From Sphingomonas hengshuiensis (GTDB lineage: Bacteria > Pseudomonadota > Alphaproteobacteria > Sphingomonadales > Sphingomonadaceae), in NCBI GenBank assembly GCA_003240755.1, contig QFNF01000015.1, positions 1-60,468 on the forward strand: a stretch of DNA of 60,468 bases. The letters are read 5' to 3'. A model generated the notes under the pieces. The model saw only the letters and a program-made list of their open reading frames with translations, ran no database searches and was not told where the DNA came from. The position numbers and the translations under genes are program-made. Numbering within the stretch: position 1 is the first letter of the stretch; every line of letters begins with the position of its first letter. Positions 9,200-17,267 of this stretch are shown here, piece by piece.

Positions 9200-9245
9200 C
9201 GCGAATTGCGCGCGAGTGTGACTTTTGTGAACTTTGGCGGAAAAC

Positions 9246-9926
9246 CTAGCCTTCCAGGCCCCCCAGCCACGCGGCGATCATCGCCTGTCCCGCGCGCACC
9301 GCCGCCGGTCCCAGCGTACGATATTCCTCGGTCAGCGTGCCGCGATGCACGGGGCAGTCGAGATAGTCGAGCCATGCCTCGAACCGGGCGTCCTCGCCCA
9401 TCTCGGCATGGAATTGCAGCGCCAGCAGGTTCGCGCCGCGGCGGAACCCCTGCCGATAGCGCGCCGTCGTCGCCAGCAGCTCGGTGCCGTCGGGAAGGTC
9501 GAAGGTATCGCCATGCCAGTGCAGCACCGGGACGTCCGCGACATGGGCGAGCGGTGACGCGACCCCGGGCGTCAGCTCGAGCGGCGCGAACCCGATCTCG
9601 CACCCCGTGCCGCGATAGACCGGCGCGCCCAGCGCCGCCGCCATCATCTGCGCACCCAGACAGATACCCAATGTCGGCCGATCCGCCGCCAGCCGACGCG
9701 ACAGCGCATCGATCTCGCCCGGTATCCACGGATGGTCGGCGACGTCGTACACCCCCATCGGCCCGCCCATCACGATCAGCAGGTCGGGGCGGGTCAGGTC
9801 GGCGGTGGCAAAGGCGGGGTCGGTCACGTCGATCCGGTCGATCGCATATCCCGCCGCCTCGACCGGCGGGCGATACCCGGCGCAACCTTCATAGGGGACG
9901 TGGCGGACGATCAACGCGGACTTCAT
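9246..9926 (-). CDS. class I glutamine amidotransferase-like protein
   Basis: A 226-residue stand-alone glutaminase-type domain resembling the GMP-synthase amidotransferase half. The nucleophile cysteine is in the elbow LGICLGAQMMAAALG (about residue 94), and the triad histidine is in LALQFHAEMGED near 173, with an acidic partner just after. Free-standing members of this class are usually annotated as GMP synthase-like and their acceptor substrates are unknown. Probably cytosolic. The start at 9926 gives the family's usual beginning (a strand followed by the VPYEGCAGY loop). It is divergent from the glycine-zipper lipoprotein. Confidence 0.85.
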   Translation of the reverse strand: MKSALIVRHVPYEGCAGYRPPVEAAGYAIDRIDVTDPAFATADLTRPDLLIVMGGPMGVYDVADHPWIPGEIDALSRRLAADRPTLGICLGAQMMAAALGAPVYRGTGCEIGFAPLELTPGVASPLAHVADVPVLHWHGDTFDLPDGTELLATTARYRQGFRRGANLLALQFHAEMGEDARFEAWLDYLDCPVHRGTLTEEYRTLGPAAVRAGQAMIAAWLGGLEG

Positions 9927-9995
9927 GGGCGCAGTCTATCGCGACGAAGCTGAACCCCGCCTGCAATGTTTCTTTGTGTTGCCCCGACCCTGGCT

Positions 9996-10021
9996 TGGAA
10001 CCGGGCGGGGTCGACGATCAT
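9996..10021 (+). promoter_or_regulatory. possible extracytoplasmic-function sigma (EcfG-like) promoter
   Basis: GGAAC (9996-10000), a 17-base spacer and CATT (10018-10021) upstream of the glycine-zipper lipoprotein gene. The general-stress sigma factor EcfG of alphaproteobacteria uses GGAAC-N16/17-CGTT, so this has one mismatch in the -10. Transcription would start about 25 bp before the AGGAG ribosome site at 10042-10046. A suggestion from pattern only. Confidence 0.3.
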
Positions 10022-10054
10022 TGCGGCGGATATAGCGTAAACAGGAGCAACCCC

Positions 10055-10249
10055 ATGAAGAACATCGCAACCATCGTCCTCGCCCTCGCCGCCGGCACTT
10101 CGCTGACCGCATGCTCGACGCTGCGTGGCGGCGCGATCGGTGCGGCGGGCGGCGCCGGCGTCGCGGCGGCCACCGGCGGCAGCGTGGAACGGGGTGCGGC
10201 AGTGGGCGGCGTCGGCGGCGCGGTGGTCGGCACCGTCGCGGACGATTGA
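10055..10249 (+). CDS. small glycine-zipper lipoprotein
   Basis: A 64-residue predicted outer-membrane lipoprotein. The N-terminus MKNIATIVLALAAGTSLTAC is a lipoprotein signal peptide with lipobox LTAC, so Cys20 would become the lipidated residue. The mature part is almost entirely small residues in GxxxG spacing (GGAIGAAGGAGVAAATGG and GGVGGAVVG), a glycine-zipper of the YMGG/17-kDa surface antigen type. The gene is preceded by AGGAG at good spacing, which fixes the start, and is followed by a strong hairpin. Such proteins are often envelope-stress-induced, consistent with the possible EcfG-like promoter upstream. Confidence 0.8.
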   Translation: MKNIATIVLALAAGTSLTACSTLRGGAIGAAGGAGVAAATGGSVERGAAVGGVGGAVVGTVADD

Positions 10250-10256
10250 CCGGCCA

Positions 10257-10287
10257 CGACCGGGGCAGGATGACGCTGCCCCGGTCG
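10257..10287 (+). terminator. hairpin terminator after the lipoprotein gene
   Basis: A perfect 12-bp stem (CGACCGGGGCAG pairing with CTGCCCCGGTCG) and a 7-base loop, starting 8 bp after the lipoprotein stop codon. There is no T-run, as is common in high-GC bacteria. Confidence 0.65.
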
Positions 10288-10552
10288 ACCGCATCAGCGG
10301 ATCGCGATCCGCACCCCCGCAGGACGGTCGAGGTCGCGATCGGGGCAATCGGCCACCATTACCGCAGCCGGTGCGACATCTTGTTGGGCCGGCATATGGC
10401 ATATCCCGGCGATGCGGGCATCTTAGCTACCCCGCGCACCTTCGGTTCACGGCGCCAATCGCGCCTCCGGCAACGGCCTTGAGAGTGGGTGACGCTTTTG
10501 CCATCCACCTCCGATCGGCCAAGAGGCTCACGCTTCTGACCGGTGATTGCCA
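10288..10552. other. intergenic stretch with a 16-bp palindrome
   Basis: No coding region is supported between the lipoprotein terminator and the stop of the convergent flavoprotein gene. The only structure I see is the perfect palindrome GCGGATCGCGATCCGC at 10297-10312. Confidence 0.6.
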
Positions 10553-11956
10553 TCAATCCCCCGTCAAAATCCGGTCGACCAGTTGCTTCACGCTCGGCAC
10601 GAACCCGTTCGAATAGAAGGGATCTCGCTTGAAGTTGTACGCGGCGTGCCCCGCGAACATCAGGTTCTGGTCGGTCGGGCCGCCATGGGCGATGTCCTGC
10701 AACGTCTTCTGGATGCAGAAGCTGCGCGGATCGGCCAGCCGGCCGGTCGAATTCGTCTCGCTGTCGGCCCAGCTCGAAAAGCTGCACTGCGACAGGCAGC
10801 CCATGCAGTCCGCCTGATCCTTGCGGATGATGCCCTTCTCATCGGGCGTCACGAACACCAGCGTGTTGTCCGGGGTCTTGAGCGCATCGGTAAAGCCCAG
10901 CCCGAACCATTCGCGCGCGCGCAGCAGGTCGCCCTGCGTCACCCAGAAATTCCTGCCCTTCACGCCCACGTCGAGCTGGAAGACATGGTCGCCCGCTTCC
11001 TGTTTCGAAAAGGCGATCTGCCGCTCCGACCGCGCTTCGAGGCTGCGCAGGAACGGGTTGCGCACCGCCGACGAATAGAAACCGGTCGGGCTGAAGCGAT
11101 GCAGCAGCACCTCGCCCTCCTCGATCTCCATCAGCTTCGCCTTCCACTCCGGCGGAATGGGGCTTTCCTGCGTCAGCAGCGGCCGGGTGCCGAACTGGAA
11201 CGCGATCCTGCCCAGCTCCGGATTGTCGATCCAGTCGTTCCAGTCGCGCAGGTACCACACGCCGCCGGCCATCACGATCGGCACGTCGTCGGAAATACCG
11301 CCCTCGCGCATCGTCGCACGCAGGTCGCGTACCCGGGGATAGGGGTCCTGGGGCGCCAGCGGGTCCTCGGCGTTCGACAGGCCGTTATGGCCGCCGGCCA
11401 GCCACGGGTCCTCGTACACCACCGCCGCCAGCCATTCCGACGCCTTGGAATAGGCGCGCTTCCACAGCGCGCGGAACGCACGGCCCGACGACACGATCGG
11501 CAGATAGCTGACACCGTAGGACGCGGTGATCTCGGACAGCTTGTACGGCATGCCCGCGCCGCAGGTCACGCCCGATACCAGCCCGCGGGTCCGCTCCAGC
11601 ACGCCGTGCAGGATGCGCTGCGCCCCGCCCATTTCCCACAGCACGTTGATGTTGATCGCGCCCTTGCCGCCGGCGATCTCCCATGCGCGCCGCACCTGCT
11701 GCACCGCGCCCTCGATCGCATATTCGATCAGCTCCTCATGGCGTTCGCGGCGGGTCAGCGCCTTGTACACCTGCGGGATGATCCTGCCCTCGGCGTCATA
11801 GCTGTCGGCATTGACCGCCGACACGGTGCCGATGCCGCCCGCCGCCGCCCACGCGCCGGCCGATGCGTGGTTGGTCGCGGCAACGCCCTTGCCCCCTTCG
11901 ATCAGCGGCCAGACTTCACGGCCGTTATAGACGATGGGCGACAGACCTTTGAACAA
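10553..11956 (-). CDS. nitronate monooxygenase-like FMN flavoprotein with a four-cysteine C-terminal motif
   Basis: A 467-residue TIM-barrel flavoprotein of the 2-nitropropane dioxygenase / nitronate monooxygenase / FabK-like group. Typical features are the N-terminal ATNHASAGAWAAAGGIGTVSAVN segment (about 27-49), the SGVTCGAGMPYKL loop (128-140), and the flavin-phosphate site PIVMAGGVWYLRD (226-238) with QFGTRPLLTQES following. The C-terminal extension contains Cys384, Cys387, Cys391 and Cys414 (C-x2-C-x3-C...C), which could bind an iron-sulfur cluster or zinc. That extension makes it longer than the 320-350 residues of classical enzymes. Physiological substrate not inferable. Confidence 0.85.
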   Translation of the reverse strand: MFKGLSPIVYNGREVWPLIEGGKGVAATNHASAGAWAAAGGIGTVSAVNADSYDAEGRIIPQVYKALTRRERHEELIEYAIEGAVQQVRRAWEIAGGKGAININVLWEMGGAQRILHGVLERTRGLVSGVTCGAGMPYKLSEITASYGVSYLPIVSSGRAFRALWKRAYSKASEWLAAVVYEDPWLAGGHNGLSNAEDPLAPQDPYPRVRDLRATMREGGISDDVPIVMAGGVWYLRDWNDWIDNPELGRIAFQFGTRPLLTQESPIPPEWKAKLMEIEEGEVLLHRFSPTGFYSSAVRNPFLRSLEARSERQIAFSKQEAGDHVFQLDVGVKGRNFWVTQGDLLRAREWFGLGFTDALKTPDNTLVFVTPDEKGIIRKDQADCMGCLSQCSFSSWADSETNSTGRLADPRSFCIQKTLQDIAHGGPTDQNLMFAGHAAYNFKRDPFYSNGFVPSVKQLVDRILTGD

Positions 11957-12227
11957 CGCAACCTCCAGCGGGAACCAGGCGGACCGGACGCAGAGCGCCG
12001 CCGCATCCGGCCGTCATTAATGGCTGAAAAGCGTGAAGGCGAGCAAATTGCGTGGTTGGCCGCGGCCGGAACGGTATCGCGCGCTACGCGGAACGACCAC
12101 CTGGCCGTCCCCAACGCCACCGTCGACCCGTTGCCCCGGCCCGCCCGCCTGTCCGCAAATGCTTGTGGAGGAAGGACCTGAGACCGGGAAATGCGTCCCG
12201 CGCAGCGCGGATCGCGCACTGCCCCGC
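11957..12227. other. intergenic region between the flavoprotein and glycosyltransferase genes
   Basis: 271 bp with no supportable gene. It contains the promoter region of the flavoprotein gene (minus strand), but I see no convincing -35/-10 pair or hairpin. Confidence 0.5.
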
Positions 12228-13364
12228 CTACCCCAATGCCCCCGGCCGGCCGATCGCCCGCTCATACAACGCCTTGTACGCCGCGATCATCTTCGCCTCG
12301 TCGAACCCGGCGCGCGCGCTGGCGAGGTTCGCTTCGCCCACCCGCCGTCGCGCATCGACGTCGACCGCCAGTGTCTGCAACCGGTCGCGCAGGTGCACCT
12401 CGTGCCGGTCGATCCCCATATACGGGTGGTTCTCGTCCGCCACCATCGCCATGATGTCGCCGACCGGGGGAGCGACCACCGGCAGGCCGGTCGCCATCGC
12501 CTCCATCACCGAAATCGGCTGCTGCTCGCTGCGCGACGACAGCGCGAAGATGTCGAACAGTCCCATATAGCGATGCGGTTCGGGCAGGAAGCCGGGCAGG
12601 TGCACGCGGTCGTCGATGCCCATCGCTTCGGCCGCGTCGAGGATCGCCTGCCGCTCCGGCCCCTCGCCGACGATCACCAGGCGGACCTTCACCGCGATCC
12701 CGCCCACCGCGCGGACCAGCAGCGGCAGGTCCTTCACCTCGCGCAGCCCCGCGACGGTGCCGATCACCACCTCGTTCGGCCTGCGGCGAAAGCCGGGGAT
12801 CGCATCGGGCGCAACCGGTTCGGCATAGCGTTCGACCGGGATGCCGTTGCCGATCAGGTGCAGCCGATGCGCGGGCTGCTTCCATTGCCCCCGCGCGACC
12901 TGCAGCAACCGCTGCGACGGCACGACCAGCGCCTCGGCCGCGCCCAGCGCGAACCGGCGGTACAGGTTGCGCACCGGGTTCAGCCGGTTCGCCTCGTCCT
13001 CGTTGAAACCGTCCTCGTGATGGACGACCGGCGGCAGCCCCTTGCCGAACACCCGCCTGGCCATCACCCCGTCGATCGCGCCCCAGTTATAGGTCAGCAC
13101 CAGATCGAACCGGGCCATGAACTTCGCGATCGCCTCGTACCGCGCGACCGACGGCTTGCCGGTCAGCGGCGGCGGGTTCTGGGCGATCTCGTAGCGGATA
13201 TGGCTGCCGATCGCCGCCTGCGCCTCGGTCCGCTCGGGCACACCCGACACGATGCTGTGCACCGCGCGATCGCCCCACGCATGCATCAGCCGGATCGCGC
13301 GCGCTTCCTTGCCGCCATAGGCGAAGGACGAATGCAAATGGAGGATGCGGACCGGCGCGGTCAT
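12228..13364 (-). CDS. GT4-type glycosyltransferase
   Basis: A 378-residue cytoplasmic/peripheral-membrane retaining glycosyltransferase of family 4 type. The N-terminal domain starts with RILHLHSSFAYGGKE, where the GGKE loop contacts the acceptor or phosphate. The C-terminal nucleotide-sugar domain has EVVIGTVAGLREVKDLPLLVRA and the E-x7-E signature (SSRSEQQPISVMEAMATGLPVV). The ATG overlaps the upstream hydrolase stop as ATGA (13361-13364), so both are translated from one mRNA. Donor and acceptor are unknown; such pairs often belong to envelope glycan or capsule synthesis, but no polysaccharide cluster surrounds this one. Confidence 0.9.
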   Translation of the reverse strand: MTAPVRILHLHSSFAYGGKEARAIRLMHAWGDRAVHSIVSGVPERTEAQAAIGSHIRYEIAQNPPPLTGKPSVARYEAIAKFMARFDLVLTYNWGAIDGVMARRVFGKGLPPVVHHEDGFNEDEANRLNPVRNLYRRFALGAAEALVVPSQRLLQVARGQWKQPAHRLHLIGNGIPVERYAEPVAPDAIPGFRRRPNEVVIGTVAGLREVKDLPLLVRAVGGIAVKVRLVIVGEGPERQAILDAAEAMGIDDRVHLPGFLPEPHRYMGLFDIFALSSRSEQQPISVMEAMATGLPVVAPPVGDIMAMVADENHPYMGIDRHEVHLRDRLQTLAVDVDARRRVGEANLASARAGFDEAKMIAAYKALYERAIGRPGALG

Positions 13365-14251
13365 GCCGTCGCCACCCGTGCCAGCAAGCGGTCGATCGCA
13401 CCGATCGCGGCCGGTTCGGTCAGCACCGGCGCATGGCCCACCCCCGGGACGTTGGTCAGCTCCGCCCCGTCGAGCCGCGCCACCATCGCATCGGCAACCC
13501 GCGCCGGCAGGATATCGGACAGTTCGCCACGCACGATCGCCACCGGCTTGCCGGCCAGCGCCGCATAGGCCCGCCACATGTCCGGCCCGGCCTCGTTGCC
13601 CGGTACGCGGAACGGCTCGGCGATCTTCATGTCGTAGTCGAGGATGATCCGCCCCGCGGAATTGAGCCGATGCGCCCGCTTGGCCATGTGCAGCCAGTCC
13701 TGCACCTCATATCCCGGATAGACGTCGCCGTTGCTCTCCGCCACCGCCCGCGCGGCGTGCATCCATGTCGGATGGCTGACCTGCCTGCCCACATAGCCGC
13801 GGATCCGCCCCAGCCCGACCGGATCGAGTTCGGGCCCGACATCGTTGAGCAGCGCCGCGGCGATCCGGTCGCGATCGGTCGCCGCCAGCAACATGGTCAG
13901 GATGCCGCCCAGCGAGGTCCCGAACGCGACGACACGCGGCAACGCCAACTGGTTCAGCAGCGCCTCCACATCCTGAAGATAGACCAGCGGCACATAGGTC
14001 ATCGGGTCGCGTGCATAGCTGCTTTCGCCGCGCCCGCGCATCTCCGGCACGATCAGCCGCCATTCGCCCGCCAGCCGGTCGGCCACGTCCTCCCAGTCGC
14101 GGGCGTTGCGGGTCAGCCCGTGCAGGCACAGGATCGCCGGCCGGTCGTCACGCCCGGCCCCCTGCCCGCCATAGTCGCGGTAGTGCAGTCGGAGGCCGTC
14201 GTTCGACCACCAATAGCCATCGGTGAAGCGTTGCTTGTCGGATAGCGCCAT
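13361..14251 (-). CDS. alpha/beta hydrolase
   Basis: A 296-residue alpha/beta-hydrolase-fold protein with oxyanion segment ILCLHGLTRNARDW (about 40-53), nucleophile elbow GTSLGG near residue 110, an acidic triad candidate in RGELSDILP near 250, and the terminal histidine in VPGVGHAPVLTEP near 275. It is translationally coupled to the glycosyltransferase downstream. The start ATG at 14251 lies only 18 bp from the divergent selO start, leaving no room for a separate ribosome site and promoter between them. Substrate unknown. Confidence 0.87.
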   Translation of the reverse strand: MALSDKQRFTDGYWWSNDGLRLHYRDYGGQGAGRDDRPAILCLHGLTRNARDWEDVADRLAGEWRLIVPEMRGRGESSYARDPMTYVPLVYLQDVEALLNQLALPRVVAFGTSLGGILTMLLAATDRDRIAAALLNDVGPELDPVGLGRIRGYVGRQVSHPTWMHAARAVAESNGDVYPGYEVQDWLHMAKRAHRLNSAGRIILDYDMKIAEPFRVPGNEAGPDMWRAYAALAGKPVAIVRGELSDILPARVADAMVARLDGAELTNVPGVGHAPVLTEPAAIGAIDRLLARVATA

Positions 14252-14269
14252 CGAACCCCATATCGCCGT

Positions 14270-15673
14270 ATGGCCGAAAACCCGCAACCCGCTCGCTACC
14301 GTCCCCGTACCGATATTCTGGGGCTGGGCGATCCATTCTATGACGCGGTGACGGCCGCGGACTTTCCCGCGCATATCCTGCGGTTCCGCAACGATCGCGC
14401 GGCGGCGGAGATCGGCATCGTGGCCGGGGACGGCATGGCCGGCACCCTTCCCCTGTCCGACCCCGCCTGGATCGATCACTTCGCCCGCTTCATCCCCCTC
14501 CCCGGCAGCCTCCCCCGGCCGCTCGCGCTGCGCTACCACGGCCACCAGTTCCAGTCGTACAATCCCGATATCGGCGACGGCCGCGGTTTCCTCCATGCGC
14601 AGGCCACCGACCATCGCGGACGGCTGCTCGACCTCGGGACCAAGGGATCGGGCCAGACCCCCTACAGCCGTTTCGGCGATGGCCGCCTGACACTGAAGGG
14701 CGGCGTGCGCGAGGTGCTGGCGACAGAGATGCTGGAGGCGCTGAACGTCCCGACCTCGCGCAGCTTCTCGCTGGTCGAAACCGGGGAGGAACTGGTGCGC
14801 GGCGACGAACCCTCTCCCACCCGCTCGGCGGTGCTGGTCCGGCTGAACCACAGCCATGTCCGGATCGGCACCTTTCAGCGGCTGGCCCATGAACGCAATG
14901 GCGATGCGATGGGGCGGCTGATCGACTATGTCCTGACCCGCCTGTACGACCGGACGCCCGGCGGCGATCCGGCAATCGAGCTGTTCGACGAAGCGGTCGG
15001 CCGCGTTGCGACGCTGGCCGCGCGGTTCATGGCCGCCGGGTTCGTCCACGGCGTGCTCAATACCGACAACATCAACCTGACGGGCGAAAGCTTCGACTAT
15101 GGGCCGTGGCGCTTCGCGCCGAGCTGGGACGCCGGTTTCACCGCAGCCTATTTCGACCATCACGGCCTCTACGCCTTCGGTCGCCAGCCCGATGCGATGC
15201 ACTGGAACGTGATGCAACTGGCGGTGGCGCTGCGCACCGTGGCGGAGGCACCGCCGTTGATCGCGGTCCTCGAAACCTTCCCCGAACGCCATGCGCGGGC
15301 GGCGGCGGACGCGATGCTGTGGCGGCTGGGCGTCCTGCCCCGCGACGCCGACAGCGACCGCGCGCTGGCCGATGCCGTCACGCGCGCGCTGACCGGCACG
15401 GGCATGGCGATCGACCGGTTCTTCCACGACGCGTTCGGCGGCTGGCTGCCCGAAGGCGACGCATGGTCGCCGTTCGAGGAGGTCCGTGCGCTGCTGTCGG
15501 ACTATCGCCCGCGCAAGGGCCGCGACCATCCCTACTGGTCCGATGCCGCCCCGTGCTCGATGCTGATCGACGAGGTGGAGACGATCTGGTCCGCGATCGC
15601 GCAGCGCGACGACTGGGCGCCGTTCGCGGCAAAGGTCGCCGCGATCCGCCGGATGGGGACCGCGCTTGCCTGA
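14270..15673 (+). CDS. selO: SelO/YdiU family protein adenylyltransferase (pseudokinase fold)
   Basis: A 467-residue member of the SelO family, enzymes that use a flipped kinase fold to transfer AMP from ATP to Ser/Thr/Tyr of target proteins, linked to redox stress. Visible family motifs are YHGHQF...GDGRG (about 87-106), TKGSGQTPYSRFGDGR with the ATP-binding lysine (near 125-140), REVLATEMLEAL, and the metal-binding NTDN (HGVLNTDN, near 263) followed by DYGPW. The C-terminus ends at RRMGTALA without the Cys/Sec tail found in many homologues. The position corresponding to the E. coli disulfide cysteine also looks replaced (GFTAAYFDHHG). Confidence 0.9.
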   Translation: MAENPQPARYRPRTDILGLGDPFYDAVTAADFPAHILRFRNDRAAAEIGIVAGDGMAGTLPLSDPAWIDHFARFIPLPGSLPRPLALRYHGHQFQSYNPDIGDGRGFLHAQATDHRGRLLDLGTKGSGQTPYSRFGDGRLTLKGGVREVLATEMLEALNVPTSRSFSLVETGEELVRGDEPSPTRSAVLVRLNHSHVRIGTFQRLAHERNGDAMGRLIDYVLTRLYDRTPGGDPAIELFDEAVGRVATLAARFMAAGFVHGVLNTDNINLTGESFDYGPWRFAPSWDAGFTAAYFDHHGLYAFGRQPDAMHWNVMQLAVALRTVAEAPPLIAVLETFPERHARAAADAMLWRLGVLPRDADSDRALADAVTRALTGTGMAIDRFFHDAFGGWLPEGDAWSPFEEVRALLSDYRPRKGRDHPYWSDAAPCSMLIDEVETIWSAIAQRDDWAPFAAKVAAIRRMGTALA

Positions 15674-15754
15674 CCCGGTGGTTCGTAGCAAATGAAGTCT
15701 TAACGCATTCGGGTCCACACCATGCGGCACAGCAAGGGGCAGTTGAACACCGAC

Positions 15755-17164
15755 ATGGCCGAACTGGTATCGACCGAACCCGCGACCGGCGCAACGCTGT
15801 GGCGCGGCCAGATCGGCAACGCCGACACCGAAGTCGCGGCCGCGCGCGCGGGATGGTCCGGATGGGCCTCGCGCTCGCTCGCCTATCGCATCGAAGCGCT
15901 GCGCCGCTTCGCCAATGTCGTGCGCGGCCGGTCGGAAGCGTTCGCCGACGTCATCGCCCGCGAAACCGGCAAGCCGCTATGGGAAGCACGGACCGAGGTC
16001 GAATCGGTCGTCGCCAAGGTCGACATTTCCGTCACCGCCTATGGCGACCGCTCCAGCCAGCGCCGGCTTGAATCACCGATGAACTCGCGCATGGCGCTGC
16101 GGCACAAGCCGCACGGGGTGCTGGCGGTGCTGGGGCCGTATAATTTCCCGGCGCATCTGCCCAACGGCCACATCGTGCCGGCACTGATCGCGGGCAATGC
16201 CGTGGTGTTCAAGCCGTCCGAAAAGACCCCGGCCAGCGGTGCGTTCCTGATCGACTGCTACCGTGCAGGCGGCGTGCCCGAAGACTGCGTCCGCCTGCTG
16301 GTCGGCGGCGCGGAGGAGGGGCGCGCACTTGCCGGCCACCCCGATATCGACGGGCTGCTGTTCACCGGGTCGGCGCGGACCGGCATCGCGCTCAACCGGC
16401 AGTTCGCCGATACCCCCGACAAGATCCTCGCGCTCGAAATGGGTGGCAACAACCCGATCATCGTGTGGGGCACACCCGACCTGTATGCCGCCGCCGTGCT
16501 GGTGGTGCAGTCGGCCTTCACCTCCGCCGGACAGCGTTGCACCGCCGCGCGCCGTCTGATCGTCGAACGGCGCCTGGCCGAACCGCTGCTGGCCGAGATC
16601 GGGCGGCTGTGCGACCGCCTCATCATCGGCGAACCGCATGCCGATCCCGCGCCGTTCATGGGTCCGGTGATCGACAACGAAGCTGCCGACCAGCTCACCG
16701 AAAGCTTCCTGTCGCTGACCTCGCGCGGCGGCCGGCCGCTGCGGCTCCTGCGGCGACTGGTCGAGGGGCGCCCGTTCCTGACCCCCGGCATCATCGACAT
16801 GTCCGACACCGCCGAGCGCAGCGACGTCGAGCTGTTCGGCCCGCTGCTCCAGCTTTTCCGGGTCGACAGCTTCGACGAAGCGATCGTTGAGGCGAACAAC
16901 ACCCGCTACGGCCTGTCGGCGTCACTGATCTCGCAGGACCCGCAGCTCTACGACCGGTTCTGGGCCAATATCCGCGCCGGCATCGTCAACTGGAACCGCC
17001 CGACCAACGGCGCGGCGTCCAGCGCCCCGTTCGGCGGCATCGGCTTGTCGGGCAACCACCGCCCCTCGGCCTATTATGCGGCGGACTATTGCGCCTATCC
17101 GGTGGTGTCGGCCGAAGCCGAACAGGCACGCGCGTCGATCGGCATCGGGCTGCGCAACGAATAG
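15755..17164 (+). CDS. astD: succinylglutamate-semialdehyde dehydrogenase (AstD-type aldehyde dehydrogenase)
   Basis: A 469-residue NAD-dependent aldehyde dehydrogenase most like AstD, which oxidises N-succinylglutamate 5-semialdehyde in the arginine succinyltransferase pathway. Motifs: GPYNFPAHLPNGHIVPALIAGNAVVFKPSEKTP (Rossmann/cofactor site, about 120-152), FTGSARTG, catalytic glutamate in LEMGGNNP and catalytic cysteine in SAGQRCTAARR. The C-terminus (GLSGNHRPSAYYAADYCAYPV) is characteristic of AstD. Start at 15755 matches the family opening; an in-frame ATG at 15722 would add 11 residues. No other ast gene is present, so the pathway must be completed elsewhere or the enzyme serves another aldehyde. 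Confidence 0.88.
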   Translation: MAELVSTEPATGATLWRGQIGNADTEVAAARAGWSGWASRSLAYRIEALRRFANVVRGRSEAFADVIARETGKPLWEARTEVESVVAKVDISVTAYGDRSSQRRLESPMNSRMALRHKPHGVLAVLGPYNFPAHLPNGHIVPALIAGNAVVFKPSEKTPASGAFLIDCYRAGGVPEDCVRLLVGGAEEGRALAGHPDIDGLLFTGSARTGIALNRQFADTPDKILALEMGGNNPIIVWGTPDLYAAAVLVVQSAFTSAGQRCTAARRLIVERRLAEPLLAEIGRLCDRLIIGEPHADPAPFMGPVIDNEAADQLTESFLSLTSRGGRPLRLLRRLVEGRPFLTPGIIDMSDTAERSDVELFGPLLQLFRVDSFDEAIVEANNTRYGLSASLISQDPQLYDRFWANIRAGIVNWNRPTNGAASSAPFGGIGLSGNHRPSAYYAADYCAYPVVSAEAEQARASIGIGLRNE

Positions 17165-17267
17165 GGCCGGATGACGGGACGGGAACATGCCGCGCTAAAC
17201 AATCCCTACCCGCCTCCCAAGCAAGCGTCGGTTGCCTGGACACGCCCCAGCCCGCATCTACGCCATC

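Noticed and set aside
14252..15730. Extension of the alpha/beta hydrolase frame by about 490 codons upstream
   Set aside because: The extension runs antisense through selO and has no hydrolase sequence; the domain begins at the ATG at 14251.
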